Origin: Gemmatimonadaceae bacterium
Lineage (GTDB): Bacteria; Gemmatimonadota; Gemmatimonadetes; Gemmatimonadales; Gemmatimonadaceae
DNA: 64,000 nucleotides
Assembly: GCA_016742275.1 (NCBI GenBank)
Contig: JACVCD010000022.1
Location: 1 to 64,000 of the forward strand
Direction of reading: 5' to 3'
Made by a program: the position numbers and the translations under genes. Of the stretch, positions 16,909 through 26,907 are shown one piece after another. Within the stretch, counting starts at the first letter, position 1, and each line of letters begins with the position of its first letter. The notes beneath the pieces were generated by a model. That model did not search any database and was not told the origin of the DNA. It saw only the letters and a program-made list of their open reading frames with translations.

Positions 16909-19900
16909 CACGAACCTTCCTTTGTGAGCGCAAGGCGCACCGTCCGTCCGTCGACGTCGGCCGTCTGCAGCGCGGTCCACATGCCCCCATTCCCCTCGGA
17001 CGGGAACGGCGTTCCAGCTTCCTCGCCGAGCAGCAATCGCACGGCCAGGACTTCATCCGCGATGTGTTGGCGATGTGCCGACACAGCCGCCTGCACGTCT
17101 TCATCGCCACCCACGGCCAGCACGATGCGGTCGCTGACGTCGAGTTGCGATTCCTTGCGCAGTCGCTGAACGCGACTGATGACCTCACGCGCCAAACCTT
17201 CGGCGCGAAGTTCCGGAGTAATGGTAGGATCGAGCGCCACCCCGTAGCCCTGGTGTTCCTGGACCACGGCCGCACCCGAGGCGCGCCGGATGATGGCGAC
17301 GTCGTCCGGCGCAATCAAGCGCTGGACACCCCCCACCTCGATTGTTACCTCCTGCCCCGCCGCCAGCTGCGCGAGCAGCTCGGCCGGCATGGTCGGCACA
17401 GCCGCCGCCACTTCCGGCGTTTCCTTGCCGAACTTCTTGCCCAAGGTCCGGAAATTGGCCTTGGCCTCGAGGGACACCAGGTTGTCGGTGGACGTGACGA
17501 ACTCGACCTGCTTCACATTGAGTTCGGCCGCCAGCAACGCGCCCAGTGACGCAGCCAGAGTGACATCTCCCGGCACGACACACTGCAGCGACGGCAGCGG
17601 CTGGCGCACCTTCACGTCAGCCACGTCGCGGGCGGCATGCGCCAACCCGGTCAGTGTCCGGATATCGTCCATCGCCGCTTCGAGCGCTTCATCCACCGGC
17701 GACGGACTCTCCCGCGTGTACGACGCGAGGTGCACGGAAGTTCCCGTGAGCGCCCGATGCGCGGCATCCGTCATGAATGGCGCGAACGGCGCAAGCAGAC
17801 GGCACACCACCGTCAGCACCTCGTGCAGCGTGGCGAACGCGGCGCGATTGTCGGTCGTGCTCACATCGTAGAACCGCGCACGACTCTGACGCACATACCA
17901 CTTGGAGACGTCGTCGTCCATGAACTGCATCACGCGCCGCGCTGCCAGTGTGGCGTCGTAGTTCGTGAGTGCCGCGTTCACTTCCTGCTCCACTCGCGTC
18001 AGACGCGAAAGGATCCAGCGATCGAGCGCCGGACGATCGGCTACCGCCGGATCGGCCGCACTCGGCTTCCAACCGAAGTTGGCGTACTGCGCAAAGATGC
18101 CGTTGTAGACGTTACGGAACGTGAGCAGGAACCGGCCCGCCGTTTCGCGAATGGCGTTTTCGTCGAAGCGGCGCGGCACCCACACCTGACTCGACGCCAC
18201 CAGGAACAGGCGCACCGCGTCAGCGCCGTGGCGCTCCAGCACTTCCCACGGATTGACCACGTTGCCACGCGACTTGGACATCTTCTGCCCCGTCGCGTCG
18301 AGCACGAGGTCATTCACCACCACGTTGCGATACGGCGCCGCCTGATCATCCGCGTTATGCGGCAGGGCATCACCAAGTGCTGTCGCGATGGCCAGCAGCG
18401 AGTAGAACCAACCACGCGTCTGATCGACACCTTCGCAGATGAAGTCCGCCGGATACTGCGCGGCCACCTTGTCGGCGTTCTCGAACGGGAAGTGCCACTG
18501 CGCAAATGGCATCGATCCCGAATCAAACCAGGTATCGATGACTTCGGGCACACGACGCATGGTGCCCGTGCCACTCTTGGCCGGCCACGTGTACTGATCG
18601 ATGTGCGGCTTGTGCGGATCAAAATCGTCCGGCAGCGCACGACCGATACGCTCCGCCAATTCGGCGTAGCTGCCGATCACGTCGATGTCCGACGGGTCTT
18701 CGTCATTGACCCACACGGGCAACGGCGTACCCCAGTACCGATCACGTGAGATGGCCCAGTCCACATTGTTGGACAGCCACTCACCGAAACGACCCGAGCC
18801 CACTTCGGACGGATTCCAGTTCACCTGCGCGTTGCGCGAGAGCAGCGCATCACGGCGCGCCGTCGTGCGCACAAACCACGAACCGCGCGCGTAGTACAGC
18901 AGCGGCGTGCCGCAGCGCCAGCAGTGCGGATACGAGTGCATGAAGGTGCTGGCTTTCCACAACACGTCACGCTCGCGCAGTACTTCGATGATACGCGCAT
19001 CGGCCTTCTTCACGAACACACCGCCCACCTCGGGGATGTCGCTCGTGAATTCACCGCGCGCATTCACCGGCTGCACAAACGCGAGCCCATGACGCTGCCC
19101 GGCAGCATAGTCGTCAGCACCAAACGCTGGCGCCATGTGCACTACGCCAGAACCATCCTCCGCCGACACGAAGTCTTCGGGCACGATGATCTCGTGCTTC
19201 CCTTCTTCCGGATACGCCGCCCAGTCGAGCGGACGACGATAACGACGGCCCGCGAGCTCGCTGCCCTTGAGCGTGCCAATCACATCCCAACGATCGGCCC
19301 AATCTGCACCGAGCACACCCGCAACCCGTGCTTCCGCGAGGATGATGGTGAACTCCGCACCGCTCTTCTTGCGCAACTCGGCGTACGTGAGATCGGGATG
19401 CACGGCGAGCGCCGTGTTGGATACCAGCGTCCACGGTGTGGTGGTCCACACCAGGATGCGGCGACGCATGGCCGGCGCATTGCCATCGGCATCGAGCAGA
19501 TCGAGCGCGACATACACGCTCGGATCCTCGACGTCTTCGTAGCCCTGCGCGACTTCGTGACTGGAGAGCGCAGTACCGCAGCGCGCGCAGTACGGCAGGA
19601 TCTTGTGACCGCGCGTCAGCAAATCCTTTTCGTGCAGCGTACGCAGCGCCCACCACACGGACTCCACGAAGTCGTGCGTGTACGTGACGTACGGGCTGCC
19701 ATAGTCAAGCCAATACGCCGTACGATGCGACAGCTTTTCCCACTCGCCGCGGTACTTCCACACACTTTCGCGGCAACGACGATTGAATTCCGCCACGCCA
19801 ACCTGCTCGATGAGCTGCTTGCCACCAAGCTTCGCGATCTCGGACGGATCCACGCCGCGACGCGCGGCTTCCTCGCGCTGCAGTTCCTTCTCGACTTCAA

Positions 19901-20183
19901 TTTCGACCGGCAAACCATGCGTGTCCCAGCCGGCCTTGCGGGGCACGTAGTACCCCTGCATGGCCCGATGACGACAGAACAGATCCTTGATCGTACGCGA
20001 GAACACGTGGTGAATGCCCGGACGGCCATTGGCCGTTGGTGGCCCTTCGAAAAACACAAAGGGCTTGGCATCCGCACGCGCCGCCTGGGTCTGCTCGAAC
20101 AACTTCTCGGCATCCCAGGTGGCCAGCAGTTCGCGCTCGAGCGTGTCGGCGTTTGAATCGGGGAGCAGCGGATACAGCGTCAC
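16908..20183 (-). CDS. ileS: Isoleucyl-tRNA synthetase, long type
   Basis: The 1091-residue class I synthetase charges tRNA-Ile. The ATP-binding HIGH motif appears as GIHHVF near residue 57 and the second signature is GQKMSKSRGN near residue 640. The CP1 editing domain carries VWTTTPWTLVSNTALAV. The protein ends without the C-terminal zinc finger of the shorter E. coli-type IleS. Length and ending match the long, eukaryote-like type 2 IleS, a class known to include mupirocin-insensitive enzymes; insensitivity here is inference. The start is GTG ending at 20183 because no ATG lies near the expected N-terminus MTLYPLL. Confidence 0.95.
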   Translation of the reverse strand: MTLYPLLPDSNADTLERELLATWDAEKLFEQTQAARADAKPFVFFEGPPTANGRPGIHHVFSRTIKDLFCRHRAMQGYYVPRKAGWDTHGLPVEIEVEKELQREEAARRGVDPSEIAKLGGKQLIEQVGVAEFNRRCRESVWKYRGEWEKLSHRTAYWLDYGSPYVTYTHDFVESVWWALRTLHEKDLLTRGHKILPYCARCGTALSSHEVAQGYEDVEDPSVYVALDLLDADGNAPAMRRRILVWTTTPWTLVSNTALAVHPDLTYAELRKKSGAEFTIILAEARVAGVLGADWADRWDVIGTLKGSELAGRRYRRPLDWAAYPEEGKHEIIVPEDFVSAEDGSGVVHMAPAFGADDYAAGQRHGLAFVQPVNARGEFTSDIPEVGGVFVKKADARIIEVLRERDVLWKASTFMHSYPHCWRCGTPLLYYARGSWFVRTTARRDALLSRNAQVNWNPSEVGSGRFGEWLSNNVDWAISRDRYWGTPLPVWVNDEDPSDIDVIGSYAELAERIGRALPDDFDPHKPHIDQYTWPAKSGTGTMRRVPEVIDTWFDSGSMPFAQWHFPFENADKVAAQYPADFICEGVDQTRGWFYSLLAIATALGDALPHNADDQAAPYRNVVVNDLVLDATGQKMSKSRGNVVNPWEVLERHGADAVRLFLVASSQVWVPRRFDENAIRETAGRFLLTFRNVYNGIFAQYANFGWKPSAADPAVADRPALDRWILSRLTRVEQEVNAALTNYDATLAARRVMQFMDDDVSKWYVRQSRARFYDVSTTDNRAAFATLHEVLTVVCRLLAPFAPFMTDAAHRALTGTSVHLASYTRESPSPVDEALEAAMDDIRTLTGLAHAARDVADVKVRQPLPSLQCVVPGDVTLAASLGALLAAELNVKQVEFVTSTDNLVSLEAKANFRTLGKKFGKETPEVAAAVPTMPAELLAQLAAGQEVTIEVGGVQRLIAPDDVAIIRRASGAAVVQEHQGYGVALDPTITPELRAEGLAREVISRVQRLRKESQLDVSDRIVLAVGGDEDVQAAVSAHRQHIADEVLAVRLLLGEEAGTPFPSEGNGGMWTALQTADVDGRTVRLALTKEGS

Positions 20184-20208
20184 GTCTGAATCGGAAAAAT
20201 GTTAGGAA

Positions 20209-21117
20209 CTACAGCTGCGCCAACACGCCCTTCACCACCGCCGAGAGTTTGGGTTCGGCCGCCTTGGCCACCGCAATGATCTGCGACACGTTGGCCGGCT
20301 CGAGCGCATCAGGCAGACACTGATCGGTGATGATGGAAAGGCCCAACACCTTCATTCCGCCATGAACCGCCACGATCACTTCCGGCACCGTGCTCATACC
20401 GACCACGTCAGCACCAATGCCGCGCAGGAAGCGATACTCCGCACGCGTTTCGAGATTGGGGCCCTGCACCGCCACGTACACACCTTCACGCAAGGGCACA
20501 CCATGCTTGGCCGCGACATCGCGCGCGAGATTGCGCAGCGCTACGTCATACGGCTCCGACATGTCGGGGAAACGCGGGCCGAGTGTATCATCGTTCGGTC
20601 CGATGAGTGGATTGTCGCCGAGTAGATTGATGTGATCGGCAATGAGCATGAGATCACCCGGTGCCCACAGCGGATGCATACCGCCGCAGGCGTTGCTCAC
20701 GATCAGAGTTTCCGCGCCGAGCGCGCGCAGCACACGCACCGGGAAGGTGACCTGCTGCAGCGTGTAGCCTTCATAGCGGTGAAACCGGCCCTGCATGGCC
20801 ACGACCGTCTTGCCGCCGAGCGTGCCGCATAGCAAACGCCCCTTATGCGACTCAACGGTGCTGAGCGGAAAGTTCGGCAGATCGTGATACTCGATCACCT
20901 GCTCCACCGCGATCTCTTCGGCCAGCGCACCAAGACCGGTGCCTAGGATGATGGCGGCATCCACCGGACGCGGAAAACGCTGACGCACCGCCTGCGCACA
21001 GGCTTCGATGCGTTCACGTGCATGCAGCCCAAGCGCCGGATGCGACAAGCCTACGGCCTGATGGGCCTGCGTGTACTGCAACTGCGGCCGCGACCCGGAA
21101 GCGGGCGTATGGTTCAT
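20209..21117 (-). CDS. Purine nucleoside phosphorylase (PNP type II)
   Basis: The 302-residue product is a trimeric-type purine nucleoside phosphorylase, which splits inosine or guanosine with phosphate into base and ribose 1-phosphate for salvage. Visible motifs are ILGTGLG (phosphate loop), GRFHRYEGY, VSNACGGMHP and the base-binding loop MSTVPEV. An N-terminal tail of about 30 residues precedes the core, so the protein is longer than the 275 to 290 typical of the family. The ATG ending at 21117 overlaps the divIVA stop by four bases. It lies 25 nt from ileS. It pairs functionally with hpt, transcribed earlier in the same run. Confidence 0.93.
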   Translation of the reverse strand: MNHTPASGSRPQLQYTQAHQAVGLSHPALGLHARERIEACAQAVRQRFPRPVDAAIILGTGLGALAEEIAVEQVIEYHDLPNFPLSTVESHKGRLLCGTLGGKTVVAMQGRFHRYEGYTLQQVTFPVRVLRALGAETLIVSNACGGMHPLWAPGDLMLIADHINLLGDNPLIGPNDDTLGPRFPDMSEPYDVALRNLARDVAAKHGVPLREGVYVAVQGPNLETRAEYRFLRGIGADVVGMSTVPEVIVAVHGGMKVLGLSIITDQCLPDALEPANVSQIIAVAKAAEPKLSAVVKGVLAQL

Positions 21118-21728
21118 GATTCGTCCTCGACCACGGCATCGAGCCACGAGGGCGTCGGTGCCAAGGGGCGTGGTGGCAGTTCGCGAATATCGCGTGCCAC
21201 CGGTGGTTCAGTCGACATGGCGGTCAGCGTACGCGGCGTTGGAAACTCGGGCAGGATTTCGTTCTCCGCCGCGTTGAGCTCCGACAGCTGACGTTCGAGT
21301 TGATTGCGCATCTGCGCGAGAAACGATCGACGCGTGCGCAGCAACTGCTGCAACTCCTCCTGCGCACGGCGAACTTCATCGCGAACCGCGGCCAGCTGCC
21401 GTTCGGCCTCCTGCTGCGCTTCACGAATGATCAGTTGCGCCTCGCGTTCCGCCTGCTCGCGGATATCGCCACGCAATTGCTGCGCGCTCACCAGCGCTTC
21501 GTTGAGCGCCTTCTCACGTTCACGATACGCCTTCAGCTGCTCGTGAAAGTTGCGTGCCTTGGTGTCGAGCTCCTGATGCTGACGGGCAAGCCGCTCAAGC
21601 TCTTCGGCTACTTGGTCGCGAAACTGATCGACACGCGTGCGATCGTAGCCCCGCAGTGCGTTGCCAAAGTCGTAGCGTCGCGCGTCGAGCGCAGTGAGAT
21701 GAAAACCCTGGAAGCCGTCGTCGGTCAT
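21114..21728 (-). CDS. divIVA: DivIVA-family coiled-coil protein
   Basis: The 204-residue protein begins with the DivIVA lipid-binding head: LTALDARRYDFGNALRGYD, the conserved motif that contains the membrane-inserting residues and the FxxxLRGYD segment. A long coiled coil follows (about residues 35 to 145, rich in Glu, Gln, Arg and Leu heptads). The last 50 residues are Pro-rich and disordered. DivIVA proteins mark curved membrane at poles and septa and recruit partners. In this run an MglA-type GTPase is also present, so a polarity connection is possible but not demonstrated. It is 39 nt from the YggS-type gene. Confidence 0.9.
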   Translation of the reverse strand: MTDDGFQGFHLTALDARRYDFGNALRGYDRTRVDQFRDQVAEELERLARQHQELDTKARNFHEQLKAYREREKALNEALVSAQQLRGDIREQAEREAQLIIREAQQEAERQLAAVRDEVRRAQEELQQLLRTRRSFLAQMRNQLERQLSELNAAENEILPEFPTPRTLTAMSTEPPVARDIRELPPRPLAPTPSWLDAVVEDES

Positions 21729-21767
21729 GGGCGATCCGTTAAGCGTCAGATACGGAACAGCGGCAAC

Positions 21768-22460
21768 TCAGGTGCGACTGCCAAAGAGGATGGTCCCGAG
21801 CCGGACATGCGTGGCGCCTTCTTCCACAGCGACCTCGAAATCTCCGGACATCCCCATGCTCAAGAACTCCGCCGGATGTCCCGACTGGCGGAGCGCTTCA
21901 CGCGCCGACCGCGCACCGGCAAACACCTGGCGCAACACCGTTTCCGGCGCGTCGAAAGGGGCCATGGTCATGGCACCCCGCACACGCAGCGCTGGCATAC
22001 GCGTCAATCGTTCAGCCACAGCCGGCAACTCGGGAAGCGAGAAACCGCCCTTGCTGTCTTCTCCGCTTACGTTGACTTGCACGAGCACATCGAGCGTGGT
22101 CGACTGCCGCAACGCCTCATCATGCAGTGCCGTGGCGAGCCGCTCACTGTCGACACCGTGCACGAGATGAAATCGCGTTGCAGCCCGAGCCTTATTGCGC
22201 TGCAGATGGCCAATGAGGTGCCAACGCACGGGCGCTGAGACCTGCGCCATCTTCTGCTCGGCTTCCTGCACACGGTTTTCACCGACGTCTTCGACACCAG
22301 CCGCGAACGCTGCCTCAACAGCTTCCGGGCCATGCGTCTTGGTCACCGCGATCAGCGTAACCGGCTGACCATGTCCGCCACGCGTTCGGGCAGCGGCGAT
22401 GCGTTCACGCACCTCCGCCACGGCCTCCCGCACTTCAGCGACATGGTCGGAAATTGGCAT
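21768..22460 (-). CDS. YggS/PROSC-type PLP homeostasis protein
   Basis: The 230-residue protein belongs to the fold III PLP-binding family that buffers pyridoxal phosphate and affects amino-acid homeostasis. The PLP lysine is K41 in VTKTHG. The conserved blocks GENRVQEAEQK, HLIGHLQRNKA, VNVSGEDSKGGF and FLSMGMSGDFEVAV are all present. No catalytic reaction is known for the family. Length is standard. In many Bacteria the gene sits next to divIVA or pilT-type genes, as here, in a cell-envelope operon. Confidence 0.93.
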   Translation of the reverse strand: MPISDHVAEVREAVAEVRERIAAARTRGGHGQPVTLIAVTKTHGPEAVEAAFAAGVEDVGENRVQEAEQKMAQVSAPVRWHLIGHLQRNKARAATRFHLVHGVDSERLATALHDEALRQSTTLDVLVQVNVSGEDSKGGFSLPELPAVAERLTRMPALRVRGAMTMAPFDAPETVLRQVFAGARSAREALRQSGHPAEFLSMGMSGDFEVAVEEGATHVRLGTILFGSRT

Positions 22461-22471
22461 AGCACATAAGG

Positions 22472-24286
22472 TTAGGCACCGTTACATCCCGACACAAGTA
22501 AGGTGTCGGTCAGTTCCGTCACCTGTAGGCAACGCAACAATTCCTGCGTCATGTGCGCGGCCGGATCACTGCCCGGGGGTAGGGGTGTCAACGCCGATCG
22601 CGGCATCTCAGCCTGGCGTCGACCAAGCACCGTGCGATCAAGTCCCACCTGTCCCGGGGACACAGCCGTACTTGGCGCGTACACCAATCCTTCCAGCAGC
22701 CAGCCACTGCCCGGGGCTGCTTTTTTTCGATCGGTGGCGGTCAGCAGGGTGCTCACGCGCACCGATCGACGCGCGTCCTCCGAGTGACGCATCACCGACT
22801 GCAAGAGGTCAGGAAGCCCCGTCCAGCGGGCGACCCGCGTTGAATCAAGGAGCCCTGCGGCGGCCAGGTCCTCTCGATACCACGCGGCGCCAAGGAGCGG
22901 CACGGTGACGACCGTGACATCCGATCGATAGTCTTCGACCTGCTGCAGGTACCAGAGCGGAAAGGTGTCGTTGTCACCGGCCGCCAACAGTACCCCGCGC
23001 TGTGGGACGGCATCGAGCAGCATACGTGCGTAGGTGCGCGGCAAGGTGGCAACCGGTTCACGCGAGCGATCAGCGACCTCGCGATTGCCGAGGAGCGGCA
23101 CCAATGCGAGCGAAAACGGCAGCACGGCCAGCGGCATGGGCAGACGACGCATCAACGCTGTGGCGAGACTCGCTGTCCCCGCACCCGCGAGCAGCCCCCA
23201 CGTCCAAAACGCCAGGGCGAAGAAGTAGTCCCGTTCACGCGCCTCATGCACAGCGTCGGCGGCAACCACACCATGCCCAAAGCTCGGGCCGACACGGAGG
23301 TTGAGCCACACCACCACACCGAGCGATGCACTCACGAGCAACAGCAGTACTGCGCGCCCGACCCGCCGCTCACGATGCCAGATCGCGCGGAGGCCGAGTG
23401 CACCAAGCCAGACCCAGGCCAGTGTGAGCAACGTGCGTGGCCAGGCGGCGGTCGCGTGCGGATGCAGTCCGAAGGCTACCTGCCAGTCAGCCCATTGCCC
23501 AAAGTTGCCGATCTGCAGCCACAGCGGCGCGCGACGCGGCCATAACCCGGGGACCTCATACTGTTCGCGGCGCACCACGGCGATGAGTGAACGCAGGGTC
23601 TCTGGATTGCCAGAATCGAGCAGCGGATCCTGACCCGAAAGAAACATCAGCACGAGTACGGCCGACGCACCGCCAATCGCACTCACCAACCACTCGCCGA
23701 TCTGCCGCCGTGAAGGCGCATGTCCTGCCCATGCCAACGCCACCGCTCCCGGCAACGCGACCAATGCGCTCAGATGCAGCGGCACGGCGAGACCGGCGAG
23801 AAATGCCAGCAACATGCGTCCGCGATCGCGTTGATCCACTGTCGCAGAGGTACGTCCACTCCACTCACCCACCACCAGCATCATCACGGCGAGCAATAGC
23901 GCCGCCGCATACACCTCGGCTTCGGTGGCCAGATTCCACACGGAGTACATCGTGCCTGCCATCACGGCCGCAACAACACCAGCACGCGCCCCAAGCCACT
24001 GCGCCATCAGCCATGCGCCCGCACCACCAGCAAGCGCGGCACACCACACGGCAAGCAGGGTGACCATGCGCGCGGGCGATGTGCCACTGAACACCAGCGT
24101 GGAGATCTTGCCCATCAATACCCATAGCGGTGTGCCCGGTGGGTGTGGGATGCCCAAGGTGTGCGCCGCCGTGATGAATTCTGAGGCGTCCCAGAAGGTC
24201 AGATCAGGAGCGGATGTGGCGAGATAGGTCGCCAAAAGCACCATCGTCGCCACGACTGTGGCGACGATGGTGGAAGGAATCCGCAT
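22472..24286 (-). CDS. DUF2723 polytopic membrane protein
   Basis: The 604-residue product matches the DUF2723 family: a membrane part of about ten helices starting with an N-terminal segment, PDLTFWDASEFITAAHTLGIPHPPGTPL, in which the acidic DxxEF and the HPPGTPL motif mark the family. DUF2723 proteins are related to C-type glycosyltransferases (O-mannosyltransferase fold) and are common in Bacteroidetes and Gemmatimonadota. The substrate is unknown. The last 180 residues are a soluble domain. The start is the ATG ending at 24286; an in-frame TTG at 24310 is less convincing. A 15-bp perfect inverted repeat lies 12 bases downstream of the start codon. Confidence 0.8.
   Translation of the reverse strand: MRIPSTIVATVVATMVLLATYLATSAPDLTFWDASEFITAAHTLGIPHPPGTPLWVLMGKISTLVFSGTSPARMVTLLAVWCAALAGGAGAWLMAQWLGARAGVVAAVMAGTMYSVWNLATEAEVYAAALLLAVMMLVVGEWSGRTSATVDQRDRGRMLLAFLAGLAVPLHLSALVALPGAVALAWAGHAPSRRQIGEWLVSAIGGASAVLVLMFLSGQDPLLDSGNPETLRSLIAVVRREQYEVPGLWPRRAPLWLQIGNFGQWADWQVAFGLHPHATAAWPRTLLTLAWVWLGALGLRAIWHRERRVGRAVLLLLVSASLGVVVWLNLRVGPSFGHGVVAADAVHEARERDYFFALAFWTWGLLAGAGTASLATALMRRLPMPLAVLPFSLALVPLLGNREVADRSREPVATLPRTYARMLLDAVPQRGVLLAAGDNDTFPLWYLQQVEDYRSDVTVVTVPLLGAAWYREDLAAAGLLDSTRVARWTGLPDLLQSVMRHSEDARRSVRVSTLLTATDRKKAAPGSGWLLEGLVYAPSTAVSPGQVGLDRTVLGRRQAEMPRSALTPLPPGSDPAAHMTQELLRCLQVTELTDTLLVSGCNGA
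24239..24272 (-). repeat. 15-bp perfect inverted repeat at the start of the DUF2723 gene
   Basis: The arms CACCATCGTCGCCAC and GTGGCGACGATGGTG (24239 to 24253 and 24258 to 24272) are exact inverse complements with a four-base loop. On the mRNA the hairpin begins 12 bases past the start codon. The coding sense is a repeated T-I-V-A-T-V-V-A-T-M pattern inside the first membrane helix, so the structure may partly result from codon repetition. It would sit inside the initiating ribosome's footprint and could lower translation of DUF2723 relative to ftsH upstream. Confidence 0.75.
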
Positions 24287-24327
24287 ACGTGGGCGAGCGC
24301 GTGTTGCCAAACGAATTCAGCTGACGA

Positions 24328-26310
24328 TCAGGCGGGAGCAACCTCAGGTCCGCCCAGCAGCGGCGGCGTGGCCGGACGGGTCGGCGCTGACGTCGGCGAG
24401 GAGAGCACCGCCGGCGCCGTCGGCGCGTCCGGCCCAATTCGGGGAGGCAATGGCTTGCCTTCCTTGAGCAACAGGATGTCGTCGCGGCTCAGCGTTTCAC
24501 GTTCAAGCAACCCGTTGGCCACAGCGTCGAGCAGATCGCGATGTTCGGTCAGCACCTGCACGGCGCGCGCATGGGCTTCGAACACCACTCGCTTCACTTC
24601 ACCATCGACCACCTGTGCCGTCTGTTCCGACACTTCGCGCCGAGATTGGATCTCACGGCCGAGGAACAGTTCCTGTTCGTTGTCACCGACAAGGATCGGA
24701 CCGATGGTGTCGGACAGACCCCACTGCGTGACATAGCGACGCGCGATGTTGGTAGCCTGCTGAATATCGCTGGACGCGCCGGTAGTTACCCGATCGCGAC
24801 CAAACACGATTTCTTCGGCCGCTCGACCACCGTATGCCATGACCAGACGGGCTTCGAGTTGTTCACGCGTCACTGACACGCGATCGTCCTCGGGCAAAGT
24901 GAACGCGATACCGAGCGCACGACCACGCGGCACAATGGTGACCTTGTGCAACGGATCGTTGCCCTTGACGATCATGGCGCACACCGCATGCCCCGCCTCG
25001 TGGAACGCCGTCAGACGACGCTCTTCTTCCTTCATCACGAGTGACTTGCGTTCGGCGCCCAGCATCACGCGATCCTTCGCTTCTTCAAGATCGCTCATGA
25101 AGATCTTCTCGTGATTCTTGCGCGCCGCGAGCAATGCGCCTTCGTTCACGAGATTCGCGAGATCGGCGCCCGCCATGCCCGGTGTACCACGCGCCAGCGA
25201 CGTCACGCTCACGTCTTCAGCGATGGGCTTGTTGCGCAGGTGCACCTTGAGGATGCCCTCACGACCACGCAGGTCGGGTGCATCCACCACGATCTGGCGA
25301 TCGAAACGGCCCGGACGCAGCAGCGCCGGATCAAGCACGTCCGGACGGTTGGTCGCGGCGATCAGAATGACACCGTCGTTAGACTCGAAACCGTCCATCT
25401 CGACAAGCAGCTGATTGAGCGTCTGTTCACGTTCGTCGTGTCCACCACCAAGACCGGCGCCACGATGACGGCCGACGGCATCGATTTCGTCGATGAAGAT
25501 GATGCACGGCGCATGCGCCTTGCCCTGCTCGAAGAGATCGCGCACACGTGATGCACCAACGCCCACGAACATCTCGACAAAGTCCGAACCCGACATGCTG
25601 AAGAACGGACGGCCCGCTTCACCGGCCACCGCTTTCGCGAGCAAGGTCTTGCCGGTTCCCGGCGGGCCGACCAGCAGTGCACCCTTGGGCAGACGACCAC
25701 CCAGACGCGTGAACTTTTGCGGGTCCTTCAGGAACTCGATGATTTCCTGCAGTTCGACCTTGGCTTCGTCCGCACCGGCGACATCGGCGAACGTGATCTT
25801 GGGCGTGTCACCGCTCAGCAACTTCGCCTTGCTCTTGCCGAACGAGAACGCCTTGTTGCCGCCCGACTGCATCTGACGGAACAGGAAGATCCAGAAGCCG
25901 ATGAGCAGCAGATACGGCAGCATCGTCACCAGCAAGCTGCCGAAGTTCGCGCGCGGCTCGGCCGCAGCCGTCTTCACGCCGGCCTTGTACAGGTCTTCCT
26001 GCTCCTTGGGCGCGCTGCCGGATACCAGTCGCACCGTGAAGCGCTTGGACGGACGATTGCCCACCCGCACTTCCTGGTTGAACTGACCATTCAGCACGTT
26101 CTCGGTGAACGTGGCGGTCTTGATGTTGCCGGCAGCAAGCTGCTGGCGGTAATCGGAATAGCCGATCTCCGTGGCCTGGGCCTCACGACCGTTGCCATAG
26201 GAGAGCAGCGCCACCGGAATCAGGATGACCAGAATCCAGAACGAAAGCGTCTTGGAAATCCGGCCCCAGTTCGTGGGCTTCTTCGGGGAGGGCGTCATGT
26301 TTGGTGCCAT
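24328..26310 (-). CDS. ftsH: ATP-dependent zinc metalloprotease FtsH
   Basis: The 660-residue membrane protease has two N-terminal membrane helices (residues about 22 to 42 and 130 to 150) flanking a periplasmic domain, then an AAA+ domain and a zinc protease. Walker A is GPPGTGKT, Walker B is [12 protein letters not shown], the pore and SRH regions are intact (RPGRFDRQI), and the zinc site is HEAGH near residue 450. FtsH degrades misfolded membrane proteins and short-lived cytoplasmic factors. It sits directly downstream of hpt and tilS, the order found in many Bacteria. The C-terminus is Pro/Ala-rich and disordered. Confidence 0.96.
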   Translation of the reverse strand: MAPNMTPSPKKPTNWGRISKTLSFWILVILIPVALLSYGNGREAQATEIGYSDYRQQLAAGNIKTATFTENVLNGQFNQEVRVGNRPSKRFTVRLVSGSAPKEQEDLYKAGVKTAAAEPRANFGSLLVTMLPYLLLIGFWIFLFRQMQSGGNKAFSFGKSKAKLLSGDTPKITFADVAGADEAKVELQEIIEFLKDPQKFTRLGGRLPKGALLVGPPGTGKTLLAKAVAGEAGRPFFSMSGSDFVEMFVGVGASRVRDLFEQGKAHAPCIIFIDEIDAVGRHRGAGLGGGHDEREQTLNQLLVEMDGFESNDGVILIAATNRPDVLDPALLRPGRFDRQIVVDAPDLRGREGILKVHLRNKPIAEDVSVTSLARGTPGMAGADLANLVNEGALLAARKNHEKIFMSDLEEAKDRVMLGAERKSLVMKEEERRLTAFHEAGHAVCAMIVKGNDPLHKVTIVPRGRALGIAFTLPEDDRVSVTREQLEARLVMAYGGRAAEEIVFGRDRVTTGASSDIQQATNIARRYVTQWGLSDTIGPILVGDNEQELFLGREIQSRREVSEQTAQVVDGEVKRVVFEAHARAVQVLTEHRDLLDAVANGLLERETLSRDDILLLKEGKPLPPRIGPDAPTAPAVLSSPTSAPTRPATPPLLGGPEVAPA

Positions 26311-26322
26311 GAGAGTACCGCC

Positions 26323-26907
26323 TTACTCCAGGCTGGCGACGTATGGCAGGTGCCGGAAGTTCTCGGCGTGATCCAGGCCATAGCCCACCAGGAATTCATG
26401 CGGCGCGTCGAACCCGACGAACCGCGTGGGATGATGTAGTTCGGTGGCGATGTGCTTGTGCAGCAACGCGCAGATTTCGAGTGAGCGCGGATTGCGTGCT
26501 CCCAACAAGTCGATCAGACGACTCAGCGTTCGTCCGGAGTCGACAATGTCTTCCACGAGCAGAATGTGCTTGCCTTCGAGCTCCGTCTCCGGATCGTAAA
26601 GCAATCGCACCACACCGCTCGATTCCATCGCGTCGCCATACGAACTGGCAACGAGGAAATCCACTTGCAGTGGACGATTGATGTGACGTACGAGGTCGCT
26701 GAGGAAAATGAAACTTCCCTTGAGCAATCCCAGCACCAGCAGATCCCCATCCGGATATGCGGCCGTGATTTCCGCGCCGAGCTCCGCCACCTTGGATTGA
26801 ATGGCGGTTGCGTCGTACACCACGCGCTTCACGGCCCGGCCATCGAGCCGGGGATCTGCAGACGGTCCTGCTGGGGGTCCAGATTGCTCAGTCAAACTCG
26901 CGCTCAC
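26323..26907 (-). CDS. hpt: Hypoxanthine phosphoribosyltransferase
   Basis: The 194-residue enzyme joins hypoxanthine or guanine to PRPP. The PRPP-binding signature is visible as [14 protein letters not shown], the pyrophosphate loop as [12 protein letters not shown] and the base-binding stretch as the final [17 protein letters not shown]. The start is GTG ending at 26907, which overlaps the end of tilS by 20 bases; the first 25 residues are not part of the conserved fold. Its neighbours tilS and ftsH form the classic tilS-hpt-ftsH cluster. Confidence 0.95.
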   Translation of the reverse strand: MSASLTEQSGPPAGPSADPRLDGRAVKRVVYDATAIQSKVAELGAEITAAYPDGDLLVLGLLKGSFIFLSDLVRHINRPLQVDFLVASSYGDAMESSGVVRLLYDPETELEGKHILLVEDIVDSGRTLSRLIDLLGARNPRSLEICALLHKHIATELHHPTRFVGFDAPHEFLVGYGLDHAENFRHLPYVASLE

